Assembly: GCF_009208055.1 (NCBI RefSeq)
Contig: NZ_WFKI01000012.1
Location: 7,478 to 71,477 of the forward strand
DNA length: 64,000 bases
Source: Poseidonibacter ostreae
GTDB lineage: Bacteria > Campylobacterota > Campylobacteria > Campylobacterales > Arcobacteraceae
Direction of reading: 5' to 3'
Shown here one piece after another: positions 8,459-15,276 of this stretch. The notes under the pieces are model-generated. The model had not been told where the DNA came from, did not search any database, and saw nothing but the letters and a program-made list of their open reading frames with translations. Position numbers and translations under genes: made by a program. Every line of letters starts with the position of its first letter. Position 1 is the stretch's first letter.

Positions 8459-9634
8459 ATGAATTTAAATGATGAAATAAGAGTACTTGGAAAAGGATTA
8501 ACTGCACAAGCTATAAAAGATAAATTTCCTAATGCTATATTATATGATGATAAGGATTTTGAACTATATGATAAAAGTTCAAATGAAAAGACTATTGTAA
8601 GCCCAGGAATTCCACCTTATAATGAAATGATTAAAAAAGCCAATAATATACAAAGTGATTATGACTTATTTAGTGAATTAATGCCTTTTTCTATTTGGAT
8701 ATCAGGAACTAATGGAAAAACTACAACTACTCAAATGTGTCAACACATACTTGCCAATTATAATTCAGTTTATGGTGGGAATATTGGTACTCCTTTATCC
8801 AAATTAGATACTAAAGCTTCTATTTGGATTTTAGAAACTTCCTCTTTTACTTTGCATTATACAAATATTGCAAAACCAAACTTATATTTACTTCTTCCTA
8901 TTTCAGAAGACCATATCACATGGCATGGCTCATTTAAAGAGTATGAAAATGCAAAATTAAAGCCTTTGTCTTTTATGGAAGAAGGTGAAATAGCGATAAT
9001 TCCAGAAAAATATAAAGATTATAAAACTAAGGCATATAAAATTATATATAAAAATAGTGATGATTTATGTAATAAGTTTGATATTGATAAAAGCAAAATA
9101 AAATTCAAAGAACCTTTTTTATTAGATGCACTTTTAGCTCTTGCAGCTAAAAAAATCATTTTTGATGAAATTGATTATGAAAAAATAAATAGTTTTACAA
9201 TAGATGAGCATAAAGTTGAAGAGTTTATTGATAATAAAAATAGAATATGGGTAAATGATTCAAAAGCTACAAATGTAGATGCAACAATAAATGCCTTAGT
9301 ACCTTATAAAGACATGAATATACATATAATACTAGGTGGTGATGATAAAGGAGCTGATTTACTTCCTTTATTTGAAAATATTAAACAGCTTAATATTACA
9401 GTTTATGCTATTGGTTCTAATATAAAGAGAATAGAAAATTATTGTAAAACTTATAATATTAAAATCGAAAGCTGTGAAAAATTAGAAAAAGCAGTAAAAA
9501 AAATAAATGAAAATTTAAAGGAAAATAGCATTGGAATCCTTTCTCCAGCGGCTGCTTCGCTAGATCAGTTTTCATCATATGCACAAAGAGGAAAAGAATT
9601 TAAAAGTTTAGTTCTTAATTTAAGTAAACTTTAA
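8459..9634 (+). CDS. murD: UDP-N-acetylmuramoyl-alanine--D-glutamate ligase
   Basis: Cytoplasmic ATP-dependent ligase adding D-glutamate to UDP-MurNAc-L-Ala. The Mur ligase P-loop GTNGKTTT lies near 83-90, the central domain has the ETSSFTL segment, and the C-terminal ligase domain shows NDSKATNVDAT and LGGDDKG. It is 391 residues against about 440 in E. coli; the shortening is mostly in the N-terminal UDP-binding domain, which is common in Campylobacterota. It is paired with mraY, without the rest of the mur/fts cluster. Confidence 0.95.
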   Translation: MNLNDEIRVLGKGLTAQAIKDKFPNAILYDDKDFELYDKSSNEKTIVSPGIPPYNEMIKKANNIQSDYDLFSELMPFSIWISGTNGKTTTTQMCQHILANYNSVYGGNIGTPLSKLDTKASIWILETSSFTLHYTNIAKPNLYLLLPISEDHITWHGSFKEYENAKLKPLSFMEEGEIAIIPEKYKDYKTKAYKIIYKNSDDLCNKFDIDKSKIKFKEPFLLDALLALAAKKIIFDEIDYEKINSFTIDEHKVEEFIDNKNRIWVNDSKATNVDATINALVPYKDMNIHIILGGDDKGADLLPLFENIKQLNITVYAIGSNIKRIENYCKTYNIKIESCEKLEKAVKKINENLKENSIGILSPAAASLDQFSSYAQRGKEFKSLVLNLSKL

Positions 9635-9672
9635 TCATCCTATGTGTATACTTCCACTCCAATTTAAGAAAT

Positions 9673-9748
9673 GGCGCGATAGCTCAGTCGGTAGAGCAAA
9701 GGATTGAAAATCCTTGTGTCGACAGTTCGATTCTGTCTCGAGCCACCA
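9673..9748 (+). tRNA. tRNA-Phe (GAA)
   Basis: A full cloverleaf with CCA encoded. The anticodon stem AAGGA/TCCTT holds the loop TTGAAAA, anticodon GAA. The D-stem GCTC/GAGC and T-stem GACAG/CTGTC are perfect. The acceptor GGCGCGA against TCGAGCC pairs except for G4 opposite A69. It is first of a four-tRNA run. Confidence 0.95.
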
Positions 9749-9759
9749 TTAAATTAGGC

Positions 9760-9837
9760 GCTGGTGTAGCTCAGCTTGGCTAGAGCAGCTGATTTGTAAT
9801 CAGCAGGTCGGGGGTTCAAGTCCCTTCACCAGCTCCA
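9760..9837 (+). tRNA. tRNA-Thr (TGT)
   Basis: Acceptor GCTGGTG pairs perfectly with CACCAGC, the discriminator is T and CCA is encoded. The anticodon stem GCTGA/TCAGC encloses TTTGTAA, anticodon TGT. It lies eleven bases after tRNA-Phe. Confidence 0.97.
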
Positions 9838-9896
9838 TTTTTAAATAGTGCATTATCTATATTAGAATAACACTAAACGAAACAATAATTTTCAAC

Positions 9897-9981
9897 GGGA
9901 AGGTTGGAGAGTGGTCAAATCCTGCGGATTGTAAATCCGCCGCCTACGGCTTCGAAGGTTCGAGTCCTTCTCTTCCCACCA
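9897..9981 (+). tRNA. tRNA-Tyr (GTA)
   Basis: A class II tRNA of 85 bases with a long variable arm. Acceptor GGGAAGG pairs with TCTTCCC (one G-T wobble), and CCA is encoded. The anticodon stem GCGGA/TCCGC holds TTGTAAA, anticodon GTA. Confidence 0.96.
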
Positions 9982-9992
9982 CTATAATGAGC

Positions 9993-10069
<77 letters not shown>

Positions 10070-10166
10070 TTAATTTATTGATTATTGGGAGCTTAGTTTT
10101 AAGCACAATTTTTATAACTCTTTATAAATTTTTATCCCACTAAGTTTTTTTTTAGTATTTATTTTA

Positions 10167-10172
10167 TATAAT
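10167..10172 (+). promoter_or_regulatory. Predicted -10 box of tuf
   Basis: TATAAT followed by ACACGCAC. Transcription would start near 10179, giving a leader of roughly 118 bases before tuf. Confidence 0.6.
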
Positions 10173-10223
10173 ACACGCACAAAAATTATAGATAGTCAAA
10201 TATCTATATAATAATAACAAATC

Positions 10224-10265
10224 CCCTCTGAATAGAGAAGCTACTGGGCTTATCTACTCAGAGGG
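10224..10265 (+). promoter_or_regulatory. tuf leader hairpin
   Basis: CCCTCTGA (10224-10231) pairs perfectly with TCAGAGGG (10258-10265) around a 26-base loop. It is GC-rich against a very AT-rich background, stands 31 bases before the tuf ATG, and is not followed by a T-tract. A leader regulatory or stabilising structure is likely; its ligand, if any, is unknown. Confidence 0.55.
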
Positions 10266-10296
10266 CAATAACCTAAAAAATTAGAAGGAAAATTCT

Positions 10297-11505
10297 ATGG
10301 CAAAAGAAAAATTCGAACGAAGTAAACCGCACGTAAATATCGGGACAATCGGTCACGTTGATCACGGTAAAACTACATTAACAGCAGCAATCTCAGCAGT
10401 TTTAACTAACGCTGGTGGTGGAACTATGATGGATTACGATCAAATCGATAATGCACCAGAAGAAAGAGAAAGAGGAATTACTATTGCTACTTCTCACATT
10501 GAGTATGAAACAGCAACTAGACACTACGCACACGTAGATTGTCCAGGTCACGCCGATTATGTTAAGAACATGATTACTGGTGCTGCACAAATGGATGGAG
10601 CAATCTTAGTTATTGCTGCTACTGATGGACCAATGGCTCAAACTAGAGAGCATATCTTATTATCTAAGCAAGTAGGTGTTCCTTACATTGTTATCTTCAT
10701 GAACAAAGAAGATCAATTAGATGAAGAAGATAAAGAAGAGATGTTAGAATTAGTTGAAATGGAAATTAGAGAATTACTTTCTGATTACGATTTCCCAGGT
10801 GACGATACTCCAATCATCGCTGGATCTGCATTCCAAGCATTAGAAGAAGCTAAAGCTGGAACTAATGGACCATGGTCTGCAAAAATTATGGAATTAATGG
10901 ATGCTGTTGATTCATACATCCCAACTCCAAAAAGAGATACTGAACAAGATTTCTTAATGCCTGTTGAAGATGTTTTCTCTATCTCAGGAAGAGGAACAGT
11001 TGTAACTGGTGCTATTTCTAAAGGTAGAATTAACTTAGGTGATCAAATTGAGATCGTAGGTTTAAAAGAAACTCAAACAACTACTGTAACTGGTGTTGAA
11101 ATGTTTAGAAAAGAAATGGAATATGCAGAAGCTGGTGATAATGCTGGTATCTTAATTAGAGGTATTAAAAAAGAAGACGTTCAAAGAGGACAAGTTCTTA
11201 TTAAGCCAGGTACAATTACTCCACATACTGAATTCAGATGTGAAGTGTATATCCTTTCTAAAGAAGAGGGTGGTAGACACACTCCATTCTTCTCTGGATA
11301 CAGACCACAATTCTATGTTAGAACAACTGACGTAACTGGTTCTTGTACTTTACCTGAAGGTACTGAAATGGTTATGCCTGGTGATAACGTTGAAATGACT
11401 GTAGCTTTAGTTGCTCCAATCGCTCTTGAAAAGGGAACAAAGTTCGCTATTAGAGAAGGTGGTAGAACTGTTGGTGCTGGTGTTGTTGCTGAAATTATCA
11501 AGTAA
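10297..11505 (+). CDS. tuf: Elongation factor Tu
   Basis: GTPase that delivers aminoacyl-tRNA to the ribosome. G1 GHVDHGKT is at residues 19-26, G3 DCPGH and G4 NKED are present, and domains II and III are complete, ending in EGGRTVGAGVV. The 402-residue length is normal. The ribosome site GAAGGAA stands upstream of the ATG. It lies outside the str operon (rpsL, rpsG, fusA), next to tRNAs and rpmG, as is usual in Campylobacterota. Codon use is richer in G+C-ending codons than the surroundings, as expected for high expression. Confidence 0.99.
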   Translation: MAKEKFERSKPHVNIGTIGHVDHGKTTLTAAISAVLTNAGGGTMMDYDQIDNAPEERERGITIATSHIEYETATRHYAHVDCPGHADYVKNMITGAAQMDGAILVIAATDGPMAQTREHILLSKQVGVPYIVIFMNKEDQLDEEDKEEMLELVEMEIRELLSDYDFPGDDTPIIAGSAFQALEEAKAGTNGPWSAKIMELMDAVDSYIPTPKRDTEQDFLMPVEDVFSISGRGTVVTGAISKGRINLGDQIEIVGLKETQTTTVTGVEMFRKEMEYAEAGDNAGILIRGIKKEDVQRGQVLIKPGTITPHTEFRCEVYILSKEEGGRHTPFFSGYRPQFYVRTTDVTGSCTLPEGTEMVMPGDNVEMTVALVAPIALEKGTKFAIREGGRTVGAGVVAEIIK

Positions 11506-11514
11506 GGATAATAG

Positions 11515-11685
11515 ATGGCAACTGGAACGAGAATCAAAATAGGACTTAAATGTCAAGAGTGTGGTGATATTAACTACACTACTATGAAAAATCCTAAGAC
11601 TCATACTGAAAAGTTTGAGACTAAAAAATATAGTCCAAGATTAAAAAAACACACTTTACATAAAGAAGTGAAATTAAAATCGTAA
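11515..11685 (+). CDS. rpmG: 50S ribosomal protein L33
   Basis: A small 56-residue ribosomal protein that starts nine bases after tuf and is short enough to be missed by length filters. It contains the L33 pattern GLKCQECGDINY and ends HTLHKEVKLKS. One zinc-type pair (C13 and C16) is intact, but the second pair is lost: the usual CPxC region reads YSPRLKKHT. It is probably a partially zinc-independent form. A strong terminator follows. Confidence 0.95.
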   Translation: MATGTRIKIGLKCQECGDINYTTMKNPKTHTEKFETKKYSPRLKKHTLHKEVKLKS

Positions 11686-11691
11686 GACTCT

Positions 11692-11720
11692 AGGAAGAAG
11701 CTTTTGCTTCTTCCTCTTTT
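11692..11720 (+). terminator. Rho-independent terminator after rpmG
   Basis: A ten-pair stem AGGAAGAAGC/GCTTCTTCCT (11692-11701 and 11706-11715) with a TTTT loop, followed by CTTTT. It separates tuf-rpmG from tRNA-Trp. Confidence 0.85.
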
Positions 11721-11727
11721 ATAAAAT

Positions 11728-11803
11728 AGGTCAGTAGCTCCAATGGTAGAGCGCCGGATTCCAAATCCGACGGTTGTGGGTTCGAGTCCCTCCTGGCCTG
11801 CCA
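11728..11803 (+). tRNA. tRNA-Trp (CCA)
   Basis: Acceptor AGGTCAG pairs with CTGGCCT (one T-G wobble), the discriminator is G and CCA is encoded. The loop TTCCAAA gives anticodon CCA. The anticodon stem CCGGA/TCCGA has an outer C-A mismatch and the T-stem GTGGG/CCCTC one T-T mismatch. The position between rpmG and secE is the standard one. Confidence 0.93.
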
Positions 11804-11901
11804 CTTTCAAAAATACAAAATCAAAATATATTTAAAACAATAAACTAATCATATATTCTTTCCTTGATAACTAACCTAAGCTAATATAAAGTTTTTTTGG
11901 A

Positions 11902-11907
11902 TATAAT
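11902..11907 (+). promoter_or_regulatory. Predicted -10 box of the secE-nusG-rpl operon
   Basis: TATAAT in the context GGATATAATTCCCG, giving a leader of about 90 bases. The leader contains an eight-pair stem with a TTCG loop (11942-11961) followed by a short T-rich run, a possible attenuator. Confidence 0.55.
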
Positions 11908-12005
11908 TCCCGTCCTATTAATATACTTAAGAATTTTTTTTAAAGAAGTTTCGACTTTTTTTAAAAGAATTTAAAAGCTTATTTAACTAATACCTTGGAG
12001 TCGTT

Positions 12006-12188
12006 GTGAATAAATTAAAAACTTATTATAAAAATGCTAAAGAAGAACTTTTTAAAGTTATCTTCCCTATAAAAGAACAAATTAGATCAGCATATTTATC
12101 TGTATTTATTGTTGTTACTGTAATATCTTTATTTTTAGCATTAATTGACGCTGTTATGTCTTTAAGCTTATCTTCTATAATGAATTAA
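12006..12188 (+). CDS. secE: Preprotein translocase subunit SecE
   Basis: The short single-span form of SecE (60 residues), a clamp subunit of the SecYEG channel. A charged amphipathic N-terminal part (KLKTYYKNAKEELFKV) is followed by one membrane helix at about 29-50. The start is GTG, with GGAG at 11997-12000 five bases upstream. nusG follows after 11 bases, the standard secE-nusG pairing. Confidence 0.95.
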   Translation: MNKLKTYYKNAKEELFKVIFPIKEQIRSAYLSVFIVVTVISLFLALIDAVMSLSLSSIMN

Positions 12189-12199
12189 GGAATAGAATA

Positions 12200-12727
12200 A
12201 TGGCACATAAATGGTACGCAATTCAAACTTACTCTGGTAGTGAACTAGCAGTAAAAAGAGCACTAATTCAATTATCTGAAGAAATGGCAGACGGAAGAAT
12301 AGCTGAAGTATTAGTTCCTACTGAAGATTTAATTGAAATTAAAAAAGGTAAAAAATCAATAGTTGAAAGACCGCTCTATCCAGCGTATGCTTTTGCAAAA
12401 ATTGAATTAGACACTGAATTATGGCATGGGATACAAGCAATGCCAAAAGTAGGTAGATTTATTGGTGAATCAAAAAAACCAACACCTTTATCTGAAAAAG
12501 ATATTACTGCAATCTTAGATAAAGTAAATAACAGAGCAGCTGCAAAACCTAAAGTTTCATTTGATGAAGGTGAAATGGTTAGAGTAAATGAAGGTCCATT
12601 TGCAAACTTTAACGGAATTGTTGAAGACTTTGATATGGCTTCAGGAATGTTAAAATTAAATGTTTCAATTTTTGGAAGAAATACTCCAGTTGAAATTTCA
12701 TATTCACAAGTAGAAAGAGTAGTTTAA
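12200..12727 (+). CDS. nusG: Transcription termination/antitermination protein NusG
   Basis: A transcription elongation factor that bridges RNA polymerase and the ribosome or Rho. It has an N-terminal NGN domain (KWYAIQTYSGSE to about residue 105) and a C-terminal KOW domain beginning at about 120 (GEMVRVNEGPFANFNG). The 175-residue length is typical. It lies between secE and rplK, with a long hairpin in the gap to rplK. Confidence 0.98.
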   Translation: MAHKWYAIQTYSGSELAVKRALIQLSEEMADGRIAEVLVPTEDLIEIKKGKKSIVERPLYPAYAFAKIELDTELWHGIQAMPKVGRFIGESKKPTPLSEKDITAILDKVNNRAAAKPKVSFDEGEMVRVNEGPFANFNGIVEDFDMASGMLKLNVSIFGRNTPVEISYSQVERVV

Positions 12728-12737
12728 TTACTCTTTT

Positions 12738-12793
12738 TTAGGCATTAGGCAATAAAACTTGCTTCTTACATAGTTTTATTTCCTAATGCCTAA
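12738..12793 (+). promoter_or_regulatory. Long imperfect hairpin between nusG and rplK
   Basis: TTAGGCATTAGG-C-AATAAAACT (12738-12759) pairs with AGTTTTATT-T-CCTAATGCCTAA (12772-12793). That is 21 pairs with one C-T mismatch and a 12-base loop. No T-tract follows, so it is more likely an RNase III site, a leader element or an mRNA-stability structure than a terminator. Confidence 0.7.
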
Positions 12794-12828
12794 TCATTAA
12801 AAAAATCATTAAAATAAAAAGGAATAGT

Positions 12829-13254
12829 ATGGCAAAGAAAGTAGACGGTAAACTTAAATTACAAATACCTGCTGGTGCTGCAAACCCATCACCACCTGTT
12901 GGACCTGCATTAGGTCAAAGAGGTATTAATATCATGGAATTCTGTAAAGCATTCAATGAAAAGACTAAAGATAAAGCTGGATTTAACATCCCTGTAGAAA
13001 TCACTGTTTATTCAGATAAAAGTTTCACATTTGAGTTAAAACAACCACCAATGACTGATTTAATTAAAAAAGTATCAGGAATTAAAAAAGGTTCAGATAA
13101 CGCACTTAAAAACAAAATTGGTTCTTTAACAAAAGATCAAATTATGGAAATCGTTGATATGAAAATCGCTGATTTAAATACTGATGATAAAGATCAAGCT
13201 GCAAAAATTGTTGCTGGTTCTGCAAGATCTATGGGAATTACAACTGAAATTTAA
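12829..13254 (+). CDS. rplK: 50S ribosomal protein L11
   Basis: Binds the GTPase centre of 23S rRNA. The N-terminal domain has the proline-rich helix region PAGAANPSPPVGPALGQRG; the C-terminal rRNA-binding domain ends with GSARSMGITTEI. The 141-residue length is exact for the family. It is followed by rplA after an 83-base gap that holds a predicted pseudoknot. Confidence 0.99.
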   Translation: MAKKVDGKLKLQIPAGAANPSPPVGPALGQRGINIMEFCKAFNEKTKDKAGFNIPVEITVYSDKSFTFELKQPPMTDLIKKVSGIKKGSDNALKNKIGSLTKDQIMEIVDMKIADLNTDDKDQAAKIVAGSARSMGITTEI

Positions 13255-13273
13255 TATTTAGTTAAAAAACATT

Positions 13274-13304
13274 AAGTCTAACCAGCAGACTTTTTAAATG
13301 CTGG
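13274..13304 (+). promoter_or_regulatory. Predicted H-type pseudoknot upstream of rplA
   Basis: Stem 1 is AAGTCT/AGACTT (13274-13279 and 13287-13292) with loop AACCAGC. The CCAGC of that loop (13282-13286) is complementary to GCTGG at 13300-13304. The geometry is classic: a two-base first loop, directly abutting stems and a seven-base last loop. The rplA ribosome site GGAG follows at 13327. This is inferred from complementarity only. Confidence 0.5.
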
Positions 13305-13337
13305 AAGCAAAAAAATAAAATATTGCGGAGAAATAAA

Positions 13338-14027
13338 ATGGCAAAAAGATATAAATCATTAAAAGAAAAAATTGAATTAAGAGATTACTCTCTTGCTGAT
13401 ACTTGTACTTTATTAAAAGAATTAAAGTCTACAAAATTTGACGAAAGTGTTGAAGTAGCACTTAACTTAAATGTAGATCCAAGACATGCTGACCAAATGA
13501 TTAGAGGTGCAGTTGTACTTCCACATGGTACAGGTAAAACTGTTAGAGTTGCAGTTTTTGCAAAAGGTGTTAAAGTTGACGAAGCTAAAGCAGCTGGTGC
13601 TGATATTGTTGGTAACGACGATTTAGTTGAAACTGTAATGGCTGGAAACATTGACTTTGATGTTTTAATTGCAACTCCTGATTGTATGGGACTTGTTGGA
13701 AAATTAGGTAGAGTTTTAGGACCAAAAGGTTTAATGCCAAATCCTAAAGTTGGAACAGTTACTATGGACGTTACTAAAGCAGTTAATGATGCTAAAGGTG
13801 GTCAAGTATCATATAGAGTTGATAAAAAAGGTAACATGCAAGCAGCAGTTGGAAAGATTTCTTTCTCTACTGAAGCAATCAAAGAAAATATTGAAGCATT
13901 CGTTGCAGCAATTAACAAACAAAAACCAGCATCTGCAAAAGGTAGATATATCTCTAATGCAGCTATTTCATTAACTATGTCACCATCAATTAATGTTGAT
14001 GCTTCAGAATTAATGGATATTAAATAA
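13338..14027 (+). CDS. rplA: 50S ribosomal protein L1
   Basis: Forms the L1 stalk and is commonly an autogenous repressor of L11-L1 translation. I choose ATG 13338 (MAKRYKSLKEK) because GGAG at 13327-13330 is seven bases upstream; the in-frame TTG at 13323 has no site. The 229-residue length matches the family. Conserved LGPKGLMPNPKVGTV is seen in the second half. A stem with a T-run directly follows its stop. Confidence 0.98.
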   Translation: MAKRYKSLKEKIELRDYSLADTCTLLKELKSTKFDESVEVALNLNVDPRHADQMIRGAVVLPHGTGKTVRVAVFAKGVKVDEAKAAGADIVGNDDLVETVMAGNIDFDVLIATPDCMGLVGKLGRVLGPKGLMPNPKVGTVTMDVTKAVNDAKGGQVSYRVDKKGNMQAAVGKISFSTEAIKENIEAFVAAINKQKPASAKGRYISNAAISLTMSPSINVDASELMDIK

Positions 14028-14052
14028 GGATTTCTTCCTTATTTAATTTTTT
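14022..14052 (+). terminator. Attenuator-like terminator between rplA and rplJ
   Basis: A nine-pair stem AAATAAGGA/TCCTTATTT (14022-14030 and 14036-14044), overlapping the rplA stop, is followed by AA and six T. It lies inside the ribosomal operon, so partial termination is expected, with internal promoter or read-through supply of rplJL-rpoBC. Confidence 0.7.
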
Positions 14053-14053
14053 C

Positions 14054-14096
14054 AACATTCAATAATATAGATAATTTATCTTTATTATTGAGTGTT
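14054..14096 (+). repeat. 21-pair long hairpin between rplA and the L10 leader
   Basis: The left arm at 14054-14074 pairs with the right arm at 14076-14096, with one G-T wobble and one T-T mismatch and almost no loop. It could be an RNase III processing site separating rplKA from rplJL messages. No function is proven. Confidence 0.6.
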
Positions 14097-14100
14097 CAAA

Positions 14101-14188
14101 GCACTGAAATAAAAACTGAAGACAGTGGGTTAAAAGCTTCCCGTTTTTAATAAGTCCTACCGAAGTCGATGTTTTGAAGGGAGAAACA
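14101..14188 (+). promoter_or_regulatory. L10 leader (ribosomal protein autoregulatory RNA)
   Basis: Directly before rplJ the leader contains GAAGACAGTGGG (14118-14129) and, about 25 bases on, TCCTACCGAAG (14155-14165). These resemble the conserved elements of the known L10 leader, in which the L10-L12 complex binds its own mRNA at a kink-turn and represses it. The rplJ ribosome site AAGGGAG follows. Confidence 0.75.
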
Positions 14189-14677
14189 ATGAATAAACAA
14201 CAAAAACTAGAAATAATTGAAAATTTAACATCTGAATTTAAAAATTCTCAAGCTATTGTAGTATGTGGTTATAATGGAATTACTCATAAAGAGTTAGAAT
14301 CATTAAGAATCGATGCTAGAGCTAACGGAACTAAAGTTCAAGTTGCTAAAAATACTCTTGTAACTGTAGCAGTTAAAAATGCTGAGTTAGGAGATGTAGC
14401 CTTAACTGGAACAAATATTTTCTTATGGTCTGAAGATCAAATCTCTGCTTGTAAAGTAGCTGATAAATTTGCTTCAACTAAAAAAGATAAATTTGAAATC
14501 AAGTCAGGGATTATTGAAGGTGAGATTGCTGATCTTGCAACTGTTAATGCATTCGCTAAGTTACCATCTAGAGATGAACTTCTTGGTATGCTTGCAGCTA
14601 CTTGGATGGCACCACTTACAAACTTTACTATTGGGCTTGATGCACTTAGAAAGAAAAAAGAAGAAGAAGCAGCTTAA
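14189..14677 (+). CDS. rplJ: 50S ribosomal protein L10
   Basis: Base of the L7/L12 stalk. Of two in-frame starts I prefer ATG 14189 (MNKQQKLEIIENL), with AAGGGAG five bases upstream, over TTG 14174. The 162-residue length is normal, ending with the alpha-helical L12-binding tail (GLDALRKKKEEEAA). Expression is probably autoregulated through the leader upstream. rplL follows after 50 bases. Confidence 0.98.
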   Translation: MNKQQKLEIIENLTSEFKNSQAIVVCGYNGITHKELESLRIDARANGTKVQVAKNTLVTVAVKNAELGDVALTGTNIFLWSEDQISACKVADKFASTKKDKFEIKSGIIEGEIADLATVNAFAKLPSRDELLGMLAATWMAPLTNFTIGLDALRKKKEEEAA

Positions 14678-14727
14678 TTTTAATTAAGCTATAAATAAAA
14701 ATAAATATAAAAAATAAGGAATAATAA

Positions 14728-15099
14728 ATGGCAATTTCTAAAGAAGACGTATTAGAATATATTTCTGGTTTATCAGTACTTGAATTATCAGAATTAGTTA
14801 AAGAATTTGAAGAAAAGTTTGGTGTATCTGCACAACCTGTTGCAGTTGCTGGTGTAGCTGGTGGAGCTGCTGAAGCAGTTGAAGAAAAAACTGAATTTGA
14901 TGTAATCATCAAAGATGCTGGTGCTAAAAAAATTAACGTTATTAAAGTAATTAGAGCGTTAACTGGTTTAGGATTAAAAGAAGCTAAAGCTGCTGCTGAA
15001 GAAGCTGGTGCAGTTATTAAAGAAGGTGTTTCTAAAGAAGACGCTGAAGCTGCAAAAGCTGAATTAGAAGCTGCTGGAGCAACTGTAGAAGTTAAATAA
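14728..15099 (+). CDS. rplL: 50S ribosomal protein L7/L12
   Basis: Stalk dimer that recruits translation factors. The N-terminal dimerisation helices (MAISKEDVLEYISGLSVLE) are followed by an alanine-rich hinge at about 37-52 and the C-terminal factor-binding domain (KTEFDVIIKDAGAKKINVIK). The 123-residue length is standard. It is acidic overall, as is typical. Confidence 0.99.
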   Translation: MAISKEDVLEYISGLSVLELSELVKEFEEKFGVSAQPVAVAGVAGGAAEAVEEKTEFDVIIKDAGAKKINVIKVIRALTGLGLKEAKAAAEEAGAVIKEGVSKEDAEAAKAELEAAGATVEVK

Positions 15100-15124
15100 T
15101 TACACTTGTAATTTTATAAACTTG

Positions 15125-15202
15125 TTATACAAGGCTTAAATGCCTTGTATAAAGAATAGCATCTTTGAAGGCTAAGGTTAGAATTTAATGAAATTTTAAC
15201 CC
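15125..15202 (+). promoter_or_regulatory. Two consecutive hairpins between rplL and rpoB
   Basis: The first is a perfect 11-pair stem TTATACAAGGC/GCCTTGTATAA (15125-15135 and 15142-15152). The second pairs GGTTAGAATTT with AAATTTTAACC (15176-15186 and 15191-15201, one wobble). Neither has a T-run. The site matches the position of the E. coli rplL-rpoB attenuator and RNase III cut, so control of the ribosomal protein to polymerase ratio is plausible. Confidence 0.65.
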
Positions 15203-15276
15203 TATCCTTTACGGATGCTTTTGTGCTTTATGTGCTATAAAGCTTAACTTAACCAAAATTTACTACAAGGCCGATA

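Noticed and set aside
11601..11810. Minus-strand open frame of 69 codons across rpmG and tRNA-Trp
   Set aside because: It is a shadow of the real L33 and tRNA-Trp genes on the other strand.
13323..13337. Upstream TTG start for rplA (and likewise at 14174 for rplJ and 52326 for purE)
   Set aside because: Each TTG lies before or on the ribosome site, while an ATG at proper spacing gives the family's usual N-terminus.
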